Translations under genes and position numbers: made by a program
Assembly (NCBI GenBank): GCA_000961725.1
Contig: LADS01000058.1
Coordinates: 1 to 64,000 of the forward strand
Length of the DNA stretch: 64,000 bases
From: Desulfobulbaceae bacterium BRH_c16a
Lineage (GTDB): Bacteria > Desulfobacterota > Desulfobulbia > Desulfobulbales > Desulfocapsaceae
Direction: 5' to 3'
The notes under the pieces: model-generated
Told to the model about the DNA's origin: nothing
What the model saw: only the letters and a program-made list of their open reading frames with translations
Databases searched by the model: none
Shown: one piece after another, positions 28,012 through 36,255 of the stretch
Position numbering within the stretch: the first letter of the stretch is position 1
How the letters are laid out: each line of letters opens with the position of its first letter

Positions 28012-28317
28012 ATGAAAACGAGTATCACTGTTGCCCAACTCGCCGACCTGCAGGCCTCCGGCAAGACCATGACCATCCTCGACGTCAGGCGCAAAGAGGA
28101 CTTTGACAAGGCTCCGCAGACCTTTGCCGGGGCTCCATGGAAGAACCCGGCGGAGGTGGATCAGTGGGCACAATCCCTGCCCGCCCAGCAGGAGGTCATA
28201 ATCTATTGTGTGCGTGGTGGTTCGGTCAGTCAATCAGTTCAGCATCGCTTGGCTGAGCAAGGTTGTTCGGTGCGTTACGTCGAGGGGGGATTGGAGGCCT
28301 TGAACAAGACAGTTTAG
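28012..28317 (+). CDS. Single-domain rhodanese
   Basis: The 101-residue protein is a minimal rhodanese (sulfurtransferase): TMTILDVRRKEDFDKAP near the start and the active-site loop IIYCVRGGSVSQSVQ with the catalytic Cys near residue 66. It moves sulfane sulfur or may reduce oxyanions through its thiol. The ATG at 28012 has an excellent GGGGGAGAG site. It is the last gene of the chromate operon. Rhodanese-like proteins are commonly found with chrA in other bacteria, so this placement is expected, but the reaction carried out here is not known. Confidence 0.92.
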   Translation: MKTSITVAQLADLQASGKTMTILDVRRKEDFDKAPQTFAGAPWKNPAEVDQWAQSLPAQQEVIIYCVRGGSVSQSVQHRLAEQGCSVRYVEGGLEALNKTV

Positions 28318-28621
28318 TTTATGTTGATGGCAAAGGCTTGCCCATGGAGCCGTCCGCCTTGCCGTCCAAGCAAACGAAGCGCTCCGCAGGTGGCAAGGAT
28401 CATGACCAGAATTCTCTCGCCCAGCCGACGCAGGGCCTTGAGGCTCTCCAGCCCGTTGCGGCAAGAGCAGAAGGGTGATGGTGGACGCAAGGAAAGACTG
28501 ACAGCCCGACCATCACCGTCCCCACCATGCCCTTCCTGCTTCTGGTGATGGAGAAATACCACGAGCAGATCCTCCACAACTCTCCTGAGACGATCCGCTC
28601 GGCACTTTGAAAATAAGCCGA
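28318..28621. other. Spacer between chromate operon and metal-sensor gene
   Basis: About 300 bases of high G+C without a convincing gene. A minus-strand frame of about 87 codons and a plus-strand frame of 75 are present but lack ribosome sites; they may be remains of a lost membrane-protein gene. No clear terminator was found. Confidence 0.4.
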
Positions 28622-28662
28622 TTGACGTTTTGATATTTTTTGTTTATAGGGTATACCCCTAT
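28622..28662 (+). promoter_or_regulatory. Promoter with overlapping CsoR/RcnR-type operator
   Basis: TTGACG (28622-28627), a 17-base spacer and TATAGG (28645-28650) form a promoter. ATAGGGTATACCCCTAT (28646-28662) overlaps the -10 box. It is an inverted repeat with central G and C runs, the type of site bound by the CsoR/RcnR/FrmR family. The repressor gene starts 25 bases downstream, which implies negative autoregulation. Confidence 0.75.
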
Positions 28663-28686
28663 ACTCTAAATTTGAGGAGAACATTC

Positions 28687-28965
28687 ATGGCTCTATGCGG
28701 AAACGAGCAGGACAAGGAACGTCTGATCAAGCGGCTCAATCGAATTGAGGGGCAGGTCAGGGGACTATCTGGAATGATCGAAAATGACAGAGACTGTATT
28801 GAGGTGCTTCGCCAGGTAGTCTCCGTTTCAGGTGCCATCCGTGGGGTTTGGACGCAAATCGTTGGAGATCATCTGCGAGGATGCATTCAAAACGCGACGC
28901 TTCAGGACGAGAATCGAGATCATCTAATCGATGAACTCATTGAGCATCTCGGGAAAATGCGGTAG
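28687..28965 (+). CDS. dmeR: CsoR/RcnR/DmeR-family metal-sensing repressor
   Basis: The 92-residue all-helical protein belongs to the DUF156 repressor family, which lets go of DNA when it binds metal. It has the family start ERLIKRLNRIEGQVRGLSGM. Possible ligands are Cys37 (RDCIEVL), His62 and Cys66 (DHLRGCIQ), a Cys-His-Cys set with the spacing of the copper sensor CsoR rather than the His-rich set of RcnR. The next gene is a DmeF-type Co/Ni exporter, and the pairing repressor-exporter matches dmeRF operons, hence the symbol, but the ligand set leaves the metal open. The ATG at 28687 has a GGAGAA site. A fitting operator overlaps the promoter directly upstream. Confidence 0.87.
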   Translation: MALCGNEQDKERLIKRLNRIEGQVRGLSGMIENDRDCIEVLRQVVSVSGAIRGVWTQIVGDHLRGCIQNATLQDENRDHLIDELIEHLGKMR

Positions 28966-29006
28966 AGGCTAAGGGCAAAAACAGAAAGACAGGAGCAGGA
29001 TCTAAT

Positions 29007-29957
29007 ATGCATGTCGATATGATAAGACAGATAAGGCATGAACATGATTTTGATGGTGATGCCCATGACAACGAAAAGAGGACATTGAAAGTGATTGTCC
29101 TTACCGGCATCACTATGTGCGTTGAAATCATAGCCGGTGTCTTGACTGGATCTATGGCTCTTCTCGCTGACGGAATGCACATGGGTACCCATGCTTTTGC
29201 CTTGGGTATTACCTATTTCGCATATGTGATGGCGAGAAGGTTTTCAGGTTCGACGAAATTTGGTTTTGGAACCGGAAAATTTGGAATTCTGTCGGGCTAT
29301 ACCAGCGCATTGTTTTTGGGCGGTACGGCCCTGTATATGATAGTCGAGTCGTTTAGACGTTTTTTCAAGCCTGTACCTATCGCTTTTGACGAGGCTATTC
29401 TTGTCGCGATAGTCGGACTAGCGGTAAATGTTCTGAGTATCTGGATGCTTCGCGGCAAAGAAACCAATCATCACGGCCACAGCCATGATGATAATGACCA
29501 CCATCATCATGACCATAATCTTCAGGCTGCCTACCTGCATGTTCTCGCCGATGCTTTAACTTCCGTCTTGGCAATTGTGGCGCTTGTATCGGGAAAGTTT
29601 CTGGGCTGGTCCTTTCTCGACCCGGCCATGGGGATTGTCGGCGGTGTTATGATAGCCAGATGGGCATGGGGCCTTCTCCACAGCAGCGCGTTCATTCTCC
29701 TCGACGGAAGCGGAGACAAGGACATACGGGATGCCGTCGTCAAGGCGATTGAATCCGATGGTGACAGCCATGTCGGCGATCTTCACATCTGGCCGCTCAA
29801 TTCAAATGCTCTGGCGGCTGCGATAACAGTCGTCACAAAGGAAAACCGAAACCCACCGGAGTACCGTTCCCGACTCGAACATATCGCCAAGCTACAACAC
29901 ACGACGATTGAGATTCATAATTGTACCAATCAGCTTTGCGCTTGCAATCAGAGCTAA
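29007..29957 (+). CDS. dmeF: Cation diffusion facilitator, DmeF type (Co/Ni efflux)
   Basis: The 316-residue inner-membrane antiporter exports divalent metal in exchange for protons. It has six membrane segments with the paired metal-site motifs LLADGMHMGTHAFALG (second helix) and LHVLADALTSVLAIVAL (fifth helix). A His-rich loop lies between helices 4 and 5 (NHHGHSHDDNDHHHHDHN, about 153-170), and the cytoplasmic C-terminal domain includes VGDLHIWPLNSNALAA. The GMHMGTHAFAL form is that of DmeF rather than the zinc transporter ZitB. It follows the repressor gene by 41 bases with a good AGGAG site, forming one operon under the metal-responsive promoter. Confidence 0.92.
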   Translation: MHVDMIRQIRHEHDFDGDAHDNEKRTLKVIVLTGITMCVEIIAGVLTGSMALLADGMHMGTHAFALGITYFAYVMARRFSGSTKFGFGTGKFGILSGYTSALFLGGTALYMIVESFRRFFKPVPIAFDEAILVAIVGLAVNVLSIWMLRGKETNHHGHSHDDNDHHHHDHNLQAAYLHVLADALTSVLAIVALVSGKFLGWSFLDPAMGIVGGVMIARWAWGLLHSSAFILLDGSGDKDIRDAVVKAIESDGDSHVGDLHIWPLNSNALAAAITVVTKENRNPPEYRSRLEHIAKLQHTTIEIHNCTNQLCACNQS

Positions 29958-30049
29958 TGCCGGTTTTCCGTGCCGATGGAGTATAAGGTCATACTGTCTT
30001 GCTCTCAAGAGAAGATCCATTCGGCGCACAACTTAATCCACGTTTGTAC

Positions 30050-30505
30050 ATGATTTTTCCATTTCGACATACAAAGACACAACACTTCCTGGCGCTTATG
30101 GTGGGAGTGGTCTTTCTGTGCGTGTCACTTTGGCAGTCTTCCCATGTCCATCATCAACATGGTTCTGAAGATGCTGAGCATACTTGCAGGCACATCTCTT
30201 TTGTGTTCGGGCTCTTCTCCGACGGGCATCCGGGCGATGCAGAGCCCCACGGGGAACACAGTCACGATGTGCCGGATAAAACTGCACATGCATATAAACA
30301 AAAGACCGGCGGAAAAACTCTTCGCGACAAAGCGGATTTTGATTATAAATTGAAGACGTTCGCCGTTTTCTGTAGTCGGCATACCGCAGTTCCCACCGCA
30401 AAAGACAGCACCAATCAAGCTCTGTATGTCATGGGAAGCAGTGGAGCATGGCTTGACGCTCGTCCCCCCGCCCGCGCGCCTCCCACCAGCTCTAGTCTTG
30501 CCTGA
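30050..30505 (+). CDS. Small His-rich secreted or membrane-anchored protein
   Basis: The 151-residue product begins with an N-terminal hydrophobic segment (HFLALMVGVVFLCVSLW), a signal or anchor. Many histidines follow: SSHVHHQHGSEDAEH, DGHPGDAEPHGEHSHD. These suggest periplasmic metal binding. The C-terminus is low in complexity and proline rich. The family is not recognised; proteins of this style often lie between CDF and HupE genes. The start is uncertain: ATG at 30050 has no strong ribosome site, and a TTG at 29999 is in frame. The context (DmeF upstream, HupE downstream) points to cobalt or nickel handling, which is inference. Confidence 0.65.
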   Translation: MIFPFRHTKTQHFLALMVGVVFLCVSLWQSSHVHHQHGSEDAEHTCRHISFVFGLFSDGHPGDAEPHGEHSHDVPDKTAHAYKQKTGGKTLRDKADFDYKLKTFAVFCSRHTAVPTAKDSTNQALYVMGSSGAWLDARPPARAPPTSSSLA

Positions 30506-30555
30506 TCATCTCGCTATATTCATCCAAGCAACCAGTTTTTTAAATAGGATCGCCT

Positions 30556-31269
30556 ATGAAAATGTTCAAAAACTACCCAGCCGGGAGTGGCCTGGTGTGG
30601 TGTCTTGTCCTGTTGGCGCTTGTCCTTGTTAGCGCGGTCGAGGCGCTCGCCCACGGCGTGACGGCAGGTGACAAAGGATATATCCAGGAAATCAGCGGCG
30701 TCATGACCCTGCCGTTTATCTATCTGGGGGCCAAGCACATGGTCACCGGGTATGACCACATTCTTTTTCTCTTTGGGGTCATTTTCTTTCTCTACCGCCT
30801 CAAGGACATCGGCATCTACGTCACCCTGTTCGCCGTCGGGCACTCGGTGACGCTGATCACCGGGGTTCTGATGGATGTCAGCGTCAGCGCCTACCTCATA
30901 GACGCAATCATCGGTCTGTCCATCGTTTACAAAGCACTGGACAACATGGGGGCGTACCAGCGTTGGTTCGGTTTTCAACCTAACGCAAAGTTAGCCACAC
31001 TTGTTTTCGGACTCTTCCACGGGTTCGGTCTGGCCACTAAGATTCTGGAATATAATGTTTCCGCCGAGGGTCTGGTGACGAATTTGGTCGCCTTCAATGT
31101 GGGAGTGGAGTTGGGGCAGCTCATGGCCCTGGGCTTGATTCTTATTGCCATGGGGTACTGGCGGCGCACCAAGGGGTTCATGCGCCACGCCTATGGCGCT
31201 AACGTACTGCTCATGACAGGAGGTTTCCTGCTCGTGGGATACCAGTTGACCGGCTATTTCGTCTCCTAG
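30556..31269 (+). CDS. HupE/UreJ-family membrane protein
   Basis: This 237-residue protein belongs to the HupE/UreJ_2 family, thought to carry nickel or cobalt. It has a signal-like start ending AEALAHG, and about six membrane helices. Family motifs are visible: GAKHMVTGYDHILFLFGVIF, AVGHSVTLITGV and LVFGLFHGFGLATKIL, which supply conserved His and Asp residues for metal. Its place between a metal exporter, a His-rich protein and a membrane-anchor protein fits the usual arrangement of this family in metal-resistance loci. Direction of transport is not shown by the sequence. Confidence 0.85.
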   Translation: MKMFKNYPAGSGLVWCLVLLALVLVSAVEALAHGVTAGDKGYIQEISGVMTLPFIYLGAKHMVTGYDHILFLFGVIFFLYRLKDIGIYVTLFAVGHSVTLITGVLMDVSVSAYLIDAIIGLSIVYKALDNMGAYQRWFGFQPNAKLATLVFGLFHGFGLATKILEYNVSAEGLVTNLVAFNVGVELGQLMALGLILIAMGYWRRTKGFMRHAYGANVLLMTGGFLLVGYQLTGYFVS

Positions 31270-31306
31270 CCCAACCAAATAATTACTCAGAAAAGGATAT
31301 AAAACC

Positions 31307-32110
31307 ATGCAGCATGCACCAAATCCAGTGGATCTGCCTTCAAGCGCAAAGCTCATCAAGTCTACCATTGTGGCCGCCGTGGTGGCCGCTATCCTCCTGG
31401 TCGTTACCATTTTGCCCGCCGAGTATGGGATCGATCCAACCGGGGTCGGCAAGGTTCTGGGATTGACCAAAATGGGAGAAATTAAGACATCCCTGGCGCA
31501 GGAAGCGGCAGCTCAAGGCACCGGTGAGCCTGCCACCATACTGCCCGTTCAACCAATTCAGGACGTTGTGCCGAAACAGGTCGAGACGGTCACCGCGCTT
31601 CGCAAAGACGGCGCGGGATCAGCCTTGTCCCCCAACGAGGGAAGGGAAATCAACTTGACATTGGAGGAAGTCAAGACTTCCCTGGTACAGGAAGCGGTGG
31701 CGCAGGGTTCCAATGAGTCTGCCGCCACACAGCCCGTTCAACCAGTTCAGAACATTGTGCCGAAAAAACAGGTCGAGACGGTCAACGCGCTTCGGAAGGA
31801 CAGCCTGGAATTAACCTTGCTCCCCAACGAGGGAAAAGAAATCAAACTGACATTGAACAAAGGGGAGCGGGCACGCTATGTCTGGTACACAGATGGGGCC
31901 GCCGCCAACTTCGACGGTCACTCTGATTCGGTCAAGCACAAGATCGATTACAAGAGCTGGCAGAAAGGGCGCTCCGAGCGCGAAGAAGGGGAGCTTGTAG
32001 CAGAATTTGATGGTAAACATGGTTGGTTCTGGCGCAACCGCACCTCAAAGTCAATGAAAATCACTCTGGAGGTGGAAGGGGAACACTCTGACATCGATGA
32101 GGTTATCTGA
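31307..32110 (+). CDS. Membrane-anchor protein with internal duplication
   Basis: The 267-residue protein has one N-terminal membrane helix (STIVAAVVAAILLVVTILPA) and a periplasmic remainder, matching proteins labelled 'transmembrane anchor protein' that follow HupE genes. A segment of about 55 residues is repeated: GEIKTSLAQEAAAQGTGEPA to about SALSPNEGREINLTL, then VKTSLVQEAVAQGSNESA to LLPNEGKEIKLTL. Both halves share QPVQ, VVPK/IVPKK QVET and ALRKD blocks. The C-terminal part (ARYVWYTDGAAANFDGHSD, HGWFWRNRT) is the conserved domain. The duplication lengthens the protein beyond its relatives. Function is unknown; the gene closes the metal block and is followed by a strong terminator. Confidence 0.8.
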   Translation: MQHAPNPVDLPSSAKLIKSTIVAAVVAAILLVVTILPAEYGIDPTGVGKVLGLTKMGEIKTSLAQEAAAQGTGEPATILPVQPIQDVVPKQVETVTALRKDGAGSALSPNEGREINLTLEEVKTSLVQEAVAQGSNESAATQPVQPVQNIVPKKQVETVNALRKDSLELTLLPNEGKEIKLTLNKGERARYVWYTDGAAANFDGHSDSVKHKIDYKSWQKGRSEREEGELVAEFDGKHGWFWRNRTSKSMKITLEVEGEHSDIDEVI

Positions 32111-32130
32111 TCCTTATTAATTTAATCGAA

Positions 32131-32164
32131 TCAAAACGCCCGTAGTTTGTTGCGGGCGTTTTGA
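32131..32164 (+). terminator. Rho-independent terminator of the metal block
   Basis: TCAAAACGCCCG pairs with CGGGCGTTTTGA across a 10-base loop, a 12-bp perfect stem with the T-run built into the descending arm. It lies 20 bases after the anchor-protein stop and would also work for minus-strand transcripts. Confidence 0.9.
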
Positions 32165-32339
32165 TGTATACTTTATACTTCTCTGACACTGGGGAAAGAG
32201 ATTTGGGTCAGGAGGGAGTTGCCCCCCGGAAACAAAAAAACCTTGAGGAATAGACAGTATTCCGACAATGGACAACCTGCCCGAATCAATGCCTATCCCA
32301 GGAATGTGGCCGGCTCCGAGGTACAGTAGGCCCGCAAGA

Positions 32340-32464
32340 ACCTGTGGCTGAATGCCCGTCAGCAAGGCCTTACTGGCGGGCGTTGCCGCACCAAAGAGAC
32401 AGGCCAAGACCAGCCCGATTCCCAGAAGTGCTATGGTGTGACGCTGGATTTTAATCGAGCTCAC
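32340..32464 (-). pseudogene. EamA-family (DMT) transporter, N-terminal stub
   Basis: About 42 residues match the start of an EamA drug/metabolite exporter: HTIALLGIGLVLACLFGAAT, then LLTGIQPQVLAGLLYLGAG. After this the sequence no longer resembles the family, although the frame stays open to 32117. The rest of the gene has been lost, probably in the event that joined it to the metal block terminator. It is a remnant and is not expected to function. Confidence 0.75.
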
Positions 32465-32742
32465 TTTTCTGGGTATCCATCAAGAATTCTAATGCTGTAT
32501 ATCTTCCCGACTCGTACGGAGTGCAGGATGTCTCCCCGTGCCGATGAACTCAGGCTCTTTGCCTTGCAAAGCCTCATAAATTACCGGAATGTACCATGAT
32601 TTCATTAGTAATCTTGAAAAGATTAACTGTATTGCAGCCAGGTATCGCGAAGATACTCAGGAAACATATCAACTGGACAACTCGGCCTTTCGCTTTTTTA
32701 CTGCCAAGAATAATCTCATTTGCCCAATAGACATTTCGGTGA

Positions 32743-32964
32743 CTAATGGCATGTTTTGCTGAAAATGGACTCAGTGAGTTTGGGCCAATACCAGTTATTT
32801 GCAAGAAATGCTATTATTTCCTCTGTCTTTATGGCATCGATGTGTCTGTTCTGATAACGATGTCCGAGCTTTCCAATAATAAACTCGTAATTTACAAGAG
32901 TATTGGGCCGAGAATTGATTTTGTGGTAATCAATACAATAGGTGATGGCATCGGCTAGTTTCAT
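32743..32964 (-). pseudogene. Tyrosine recombinase (integrase) N-terminal stub
   Basis: The first ~54 residues are the SAM-like N-terminal DNA-binding domain of a phage-type integrase: KLADAITYCIDYHKINSRPN, then KLGHRYQNRHIDAIKTEEII. A strong AAAGGAGG ribosome site precedes the ATG. The frame then turns to unrelated sequence and ends, so the catalytic domain with the Arg-His-Arg-Tyr residues is missing. It may be the wreck of the integrase that once served this accessory region or an integron-like element. Confidence 0.75.
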
Positions 32965-33558
32965 GTATTCCTCCTTTCAGGTTGATTTTAGTCCTGAAAG
33001 AAAGAATTACATCTTTTAGGCAAAATGTGACGGGGAGTCCTGACGTCAAATCGCCAATTTTACAAGTTCACATATCTCCTATCAATTTTGACCGGATTGT
33101 TTCGGAAAGGTAATTGTAGCGGCCAAAAACATCCGGATCCGCAATCAAGTTACTTCTGGGCCCCACAATAAATGAGAATAAGAATAGGCCCCGACCCACA
33201 TTAAACGATAATGGACCCACATTTAGTGATACTGGGCCCGCAATAATCGAGACTAAGGTTCAAGGCTCAACTCGCAACATAACAGTAGTTATCACTGCTG
33301 TCTCACAGTTAATTCCACAATAAAAGTTGCGGAGAAATAATCAGTTGGGGTTTGTCAGGCGGCTTAAGCAACTCGGTTAATAATCGTCGAATGTCAACAT
33401 ACTGGGTCATTATGCGTTCACGTTGTCTGATGCCATCATAATTGGAAAATTCTAATCAGCCGGTTGAGATGTTGGCGAGTGCTTTAGCGTGGGTTTTCGT
33501 TCCATTGGGCTTCAAACCCCATATACAGCAACCACCTATACTCAAAAAAGACCTGTTG
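32965..33558. other. Gene-free stretch with the left IS21-like end
   Basis: The stretch holds the left multi-repeat (33158-33275), a stray GTTATGTTGCG element end (33273-33283) and about 260 further bases up to the fbpC stop. On the minus strand at about 33320-33440 a short protein-like frame (IRQRERIMTQYVDIRRLLTE) might be a gene remnant; nothing more can be said. Confidence 0.45.
33158..33275 (+). repeat. Left IS21-like terminal repeat array
   Basis: Four loosely related units of about 25 bases each carry a GGGCCC-like head, a CA(A/C)ATTAA-like core and a GA-(G/T)-AAT-like tail, for example CCCACATTAAACGATAATGG. The whole stretch matches the reverse complement of 37855-37980 closely, apart from one unit (about 20 bases) missing here. 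Such repeated sub-sites at the ends are typical of IS21-family elements, where they bind the transposase. Confidence 0.75.
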
Positions 33559-34611
33559 CTAACGTGGAAAAACCACAAGATTGTCTACTTCCGGGAAGAT
33601 TCCGATGTATTCACCGATGGTGTGGTTGTGATGGCTGGATACAAGAGCCTGGCATTGCTCTCCTGAAGATAATTCGAGTTGGTAGAGAATATTTGGGCCG
33701 CGAAATGATTTGTGGACCACCTTCGCTTGCACCTGAGCATTCTCTACATGCAAAACATCCTCAGGGCGAACGAGCAGATCAACCTCACAGCCAGATTCAC
33801 ATGGTAGTGAAAGGTTACCTTTCAGCAATCCCAGGCCGCTTTCAATCTGACCGGGTCCTGTGACTCTTCCTGTTACCAGTACTCCGTCGCCGACGAATGT
33901 CGCAACCTCAAGACTTGCCGGTCGATGATATACGTCATAGGCATTGCCCCACTGCTGCATTGTGCCGTAGAACAGTACCCCAATCTTATCCGCCACTGAA
34001 AAAGCCTCATGCTGGTTATGGGTCACCATCAGCGCAGTAATACCTAGCTCTTTGAGGATATCCCGAACTTCAACTGTGAGTCTGTCACGTAACAATGAGT
34101 CAAGATTGGAGAATGGTTCATCGAGCAGGAGTAACTCCGGTTCAGGTGCCAGGGCTCGTGCAAGCGCCACTCGTTGTTGCTGACCGCCCGAGAGTTCATG
34201 TGGATATTTATTTGCGGCATCAGCCATACCCACAAGTTCCAGCATTGTTTTGACTTTTTCTTTACGTAACCGAACAGATTTGCTGCGAATACCGAATGCA
34301 ATATTCTGGATAGCTGTAAGATGTGGAAAAAGTGCGTAATCCTGAAAAACCATGCCTATGGATCGTTTTTCGGGGGGAACACTTAGGTTAGGGGCTGAGA
34401 CAATCTTGCCTGCAATTTGCACTTGCCCTTTATCGATTGCTTCAAAACCGGCAATTACGCGAAGCAGTGTGGTTTTGCCACAACCGCTTGGTCCCAGGAG
34501 ACAACCAATTTCTCCTTTGGTCATTGAAAAACTTACTTCACTGGCGACTTGATTCGTCCCGAATGACTTGCATACCTGCTCGACTTGCAGAAGTGGCACT
34601 GTTTCTTGCAT
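33559..34611 (-). CDS. fbpC: Ferric-iron ABC transporter, ATP-binding subunit
   Basis: This 350-residue ATPase powers iron import. It has Walker A GPSGCGKTTLLRVIAG (about 38-53), the Q-loop MVFQDYALFPH, the signature HELSGGQQQRVALARALAPE (about 138-157), Walker B LLLLDEPFSNLD and the switch His in ALMVTHNQHEA. A C-terminal TOBE-like domain follows (about 240-350, DLLVRPEDVLHV). The set is typical of the FbpC/FutC group. It begins two bases after fbpB stops, so the three genes form one minus-strand operon. All key residues are present. Confidence 0.92.
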   Translation of the reverse strand: MQETVPLLQVEQVCKSFGTNQVASEVSFSMTKGEIGCLLGPSGCGKTTLLRVIAGFEAIDKGQVQIAGKIVSAPNLSVPPEKRSIGMVFQDYALFPHLTAIQNIAFGIRSKSVRLRKEKVKTMLELVGMADAANKYPHELSGGQQQRVALARALAPEPELLLLDEPFSNLDSLLRDRLTVEVRDILKELGITALMVTHNQHEAFSVADKIGVLFYGTMQQWGNAYDVYHRPASLEVATFVGDGVLVTGRVTGPGQIESGLGLLKGNLSLPCESGCEVDLLVRPEDVLHVENAQVQAKVVHKSFRGPNILYQLELSSGEQCQALVSSHHNHTIGEYIGIFPEVDNLVVFPR

Positions 34612-34613
34612 AA

Positions 34614-36245
34614 TTATTTCTCAGATTGCCGTATGAGGAGAACTACCGGGATAATTGATGCCATTACCAGATATAATCCTGGCAGTGCAGCTCTTTCCCA
34701 CTCACCTTCACTGGTCAATTCATAAATTTTGATAGCCAGGGTGTCCCAGCCAAAAGGGCGCGTCATGAGAGTGATCGGCATTTCTTTTACGACATCAACC
34801 ATCAGCAGAATAAGCGCCGTTAACAGTCCTTTTCGTAATAATGGTAGATGAATGTTAAGGATCAGCTTTATCCCTTTAACGCCCATGAGACCTGCAGCTT
34901 CATCCAGATTTGGGCTGATGCTTTGCATGGCACTATCCACAGCCCCAAAACCAGCAGCCATAAAACGCACCATATAGGCCATAAGCATCACGATGACAGT
35001 TCCCTGTAATAAAGGGCCGGTTTGTATATTGAATATGTTTTGCAGCAGAGTTTGCAGGTGGTTGTCAAACCAGGCAATGGGCAAAAATATCCCTACAGCC
35101 AGGACCGTCCCCGGAAGGGCATAGCCAATAGTGGAAATTTTACAGAGCACCAGATTCAGGGTTCCCGGTGACCTTCTCTTGGTGTAGCTGAGAAGTATTG
35201 CAGCGGAACAAGTGAGTAGCGCGGCTCCTGCTCCGAGAAAGAGCGTACGCCCGGTTTGAGTCATATAGCTGGGAAGGTCACCCGCACCGTTGGCCTTCAC
35301 AACCCAGAGTCCAAGCTGTAGCACAGGCAGTACAAATGCAACGATCACCACAACAGAACAATAGCATGTCGCTGCCAAGGCTTTTTTGCCGTGCAGTGTA
35401 ATTCTACTGTGTACACTGCTGCTTCTGGCACTTGAAAAATATCTCATTCTCGAGCGATACATCGTGTCGATAAGTACCAGCAACATTGCGAAAACAACAA
35501 GTACCGAAGAGAGCTGTGCCGCAGCCTGTAGAGAAAAAAAGCCAAACCAGGCCTTATAAATTGCCGTAGTAAACGTATCGTAATTGAAAATGGAAACGGC
35601 ACCAAAGTCAGCAAGAGTCTCCATTAAGACAAGGGCCAGACCACTCGCAATCCATGGTCTTGCCATCGGTAAGGCAACCTTCCAGAAAGCTGCCCAGGGT
35701 GCAATGCCAAGAGTACGCGCGGCTTCTATAAGTCCTCGTCCCTGGCTGAGAAACGCTGATCGGCTGAGAAGATACACATATGGATAAAGAGTGAGGCTGA
35801 TACACAATATGACAAACGGAGTAGATCTTACCTCGATCATGGTTCGCTCGAAGCCTGGCAAGGTACGCATAGCGGTCTGTACAGGTCCTGCAAAATCCAT
35901 CACGCCTATAAAAATGAATGCCATTACATAGGCTGGTACGGCCATTGGCAGCGTTAGTGCCCATGAGAAAAATGAACGTCCGGGAAATGAGCAGGCGCCA
36001 GTTAACCAGCCAAGAGATACTCCAAGGCATGCGGTACATATCAAAACGCCGCTGCTCAACCAGAAGGTGTTGAGCAGCAGCGATGTAAGTACAGTTTCAG
36101 CCAGATGATGCCAGATTTCCTGTTCAGGCTGAAAGAGAGAGGCAAATATTACCCCGATGGGGACCGCTACCAGTCCGGCCAGGATGACAGCGGATAGCTG
36201 CCAACCATCCAGCCGGATCGATAATATATTGAAATGCCTTTGCAT
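34614..36245 (-). CDS. fbpB: Ferric-iron ABC transporter, fused permease
   Basis: The 543-residue permease forms the membrane channel. It is a duplicated BPD_transp_1 protein with about twelve membrane helices and two coupling loops: EAARTLGIAPWAAFWKVALP in the first half and DEAAGLMGVKGIKLILNIHLP in the second, both matching the EAA motif that contacts the ATPase. I chose ATG at 36245 because it lies ten bases after fbpA; a GTG at 36272 overlaps the end of fbpA and would add nine residues. The size and doubled layout fit FbpB/SfuB proteins. Confidence 0.9.
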   Translation of the reverse strand: MQRHFNILSIRLDGWQLSAVILAGLVAVPIGVIFASLFQPEQEIWHHLAETVLTSLLLNTFWLSSGVLICTACLGVSLGWLTGACSFPGRSFFSWALTLPMAVPAYVMAFIFIGVMDFAGPVQTAMRTLPGFERTMIEVRSTPFVILCISLTLYPYVYLLSRSAFLSQGRGLIEAARTLGIAPWAAFWKVALPMARPWIASGLALVLMETLADFGAVSIFNYDTFTTAIYKAWFGFFSLQAAAQLSSVLVVFAMLLVLIDTMYRSRMRYFSSARSSSVHSRITLHGKKALAATCYCSVVVIVAFVLPVLQLGLWVVKANGAGDLPSYMTQTGRTLFLGAGAALLTCSAAILLSYTKRRSPGTLNLVLCKISTIGYALPGTVLAVGIFLPIAWFDNHLQTLLQNIFNIQTGPLLQGTVIVMLMAYMVRFMAAGFGAVDSAMQSISPNLDEAAGLMGVKGIKLILNIHLPLLRKGLLTALILLMVDVVKEMPITLMTRPFGWDTLAIKIYELTSEGEWERAALPGLYLVMASIIPVVLLIRQSEK

Positions 36246-36255
36246 GAGAGAATGT

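Noticed and set aside
28930..29190. Minus-strand frames opposite the dmeR-dmeF junction
   Set aside because: Antisense to two well-supported genes.
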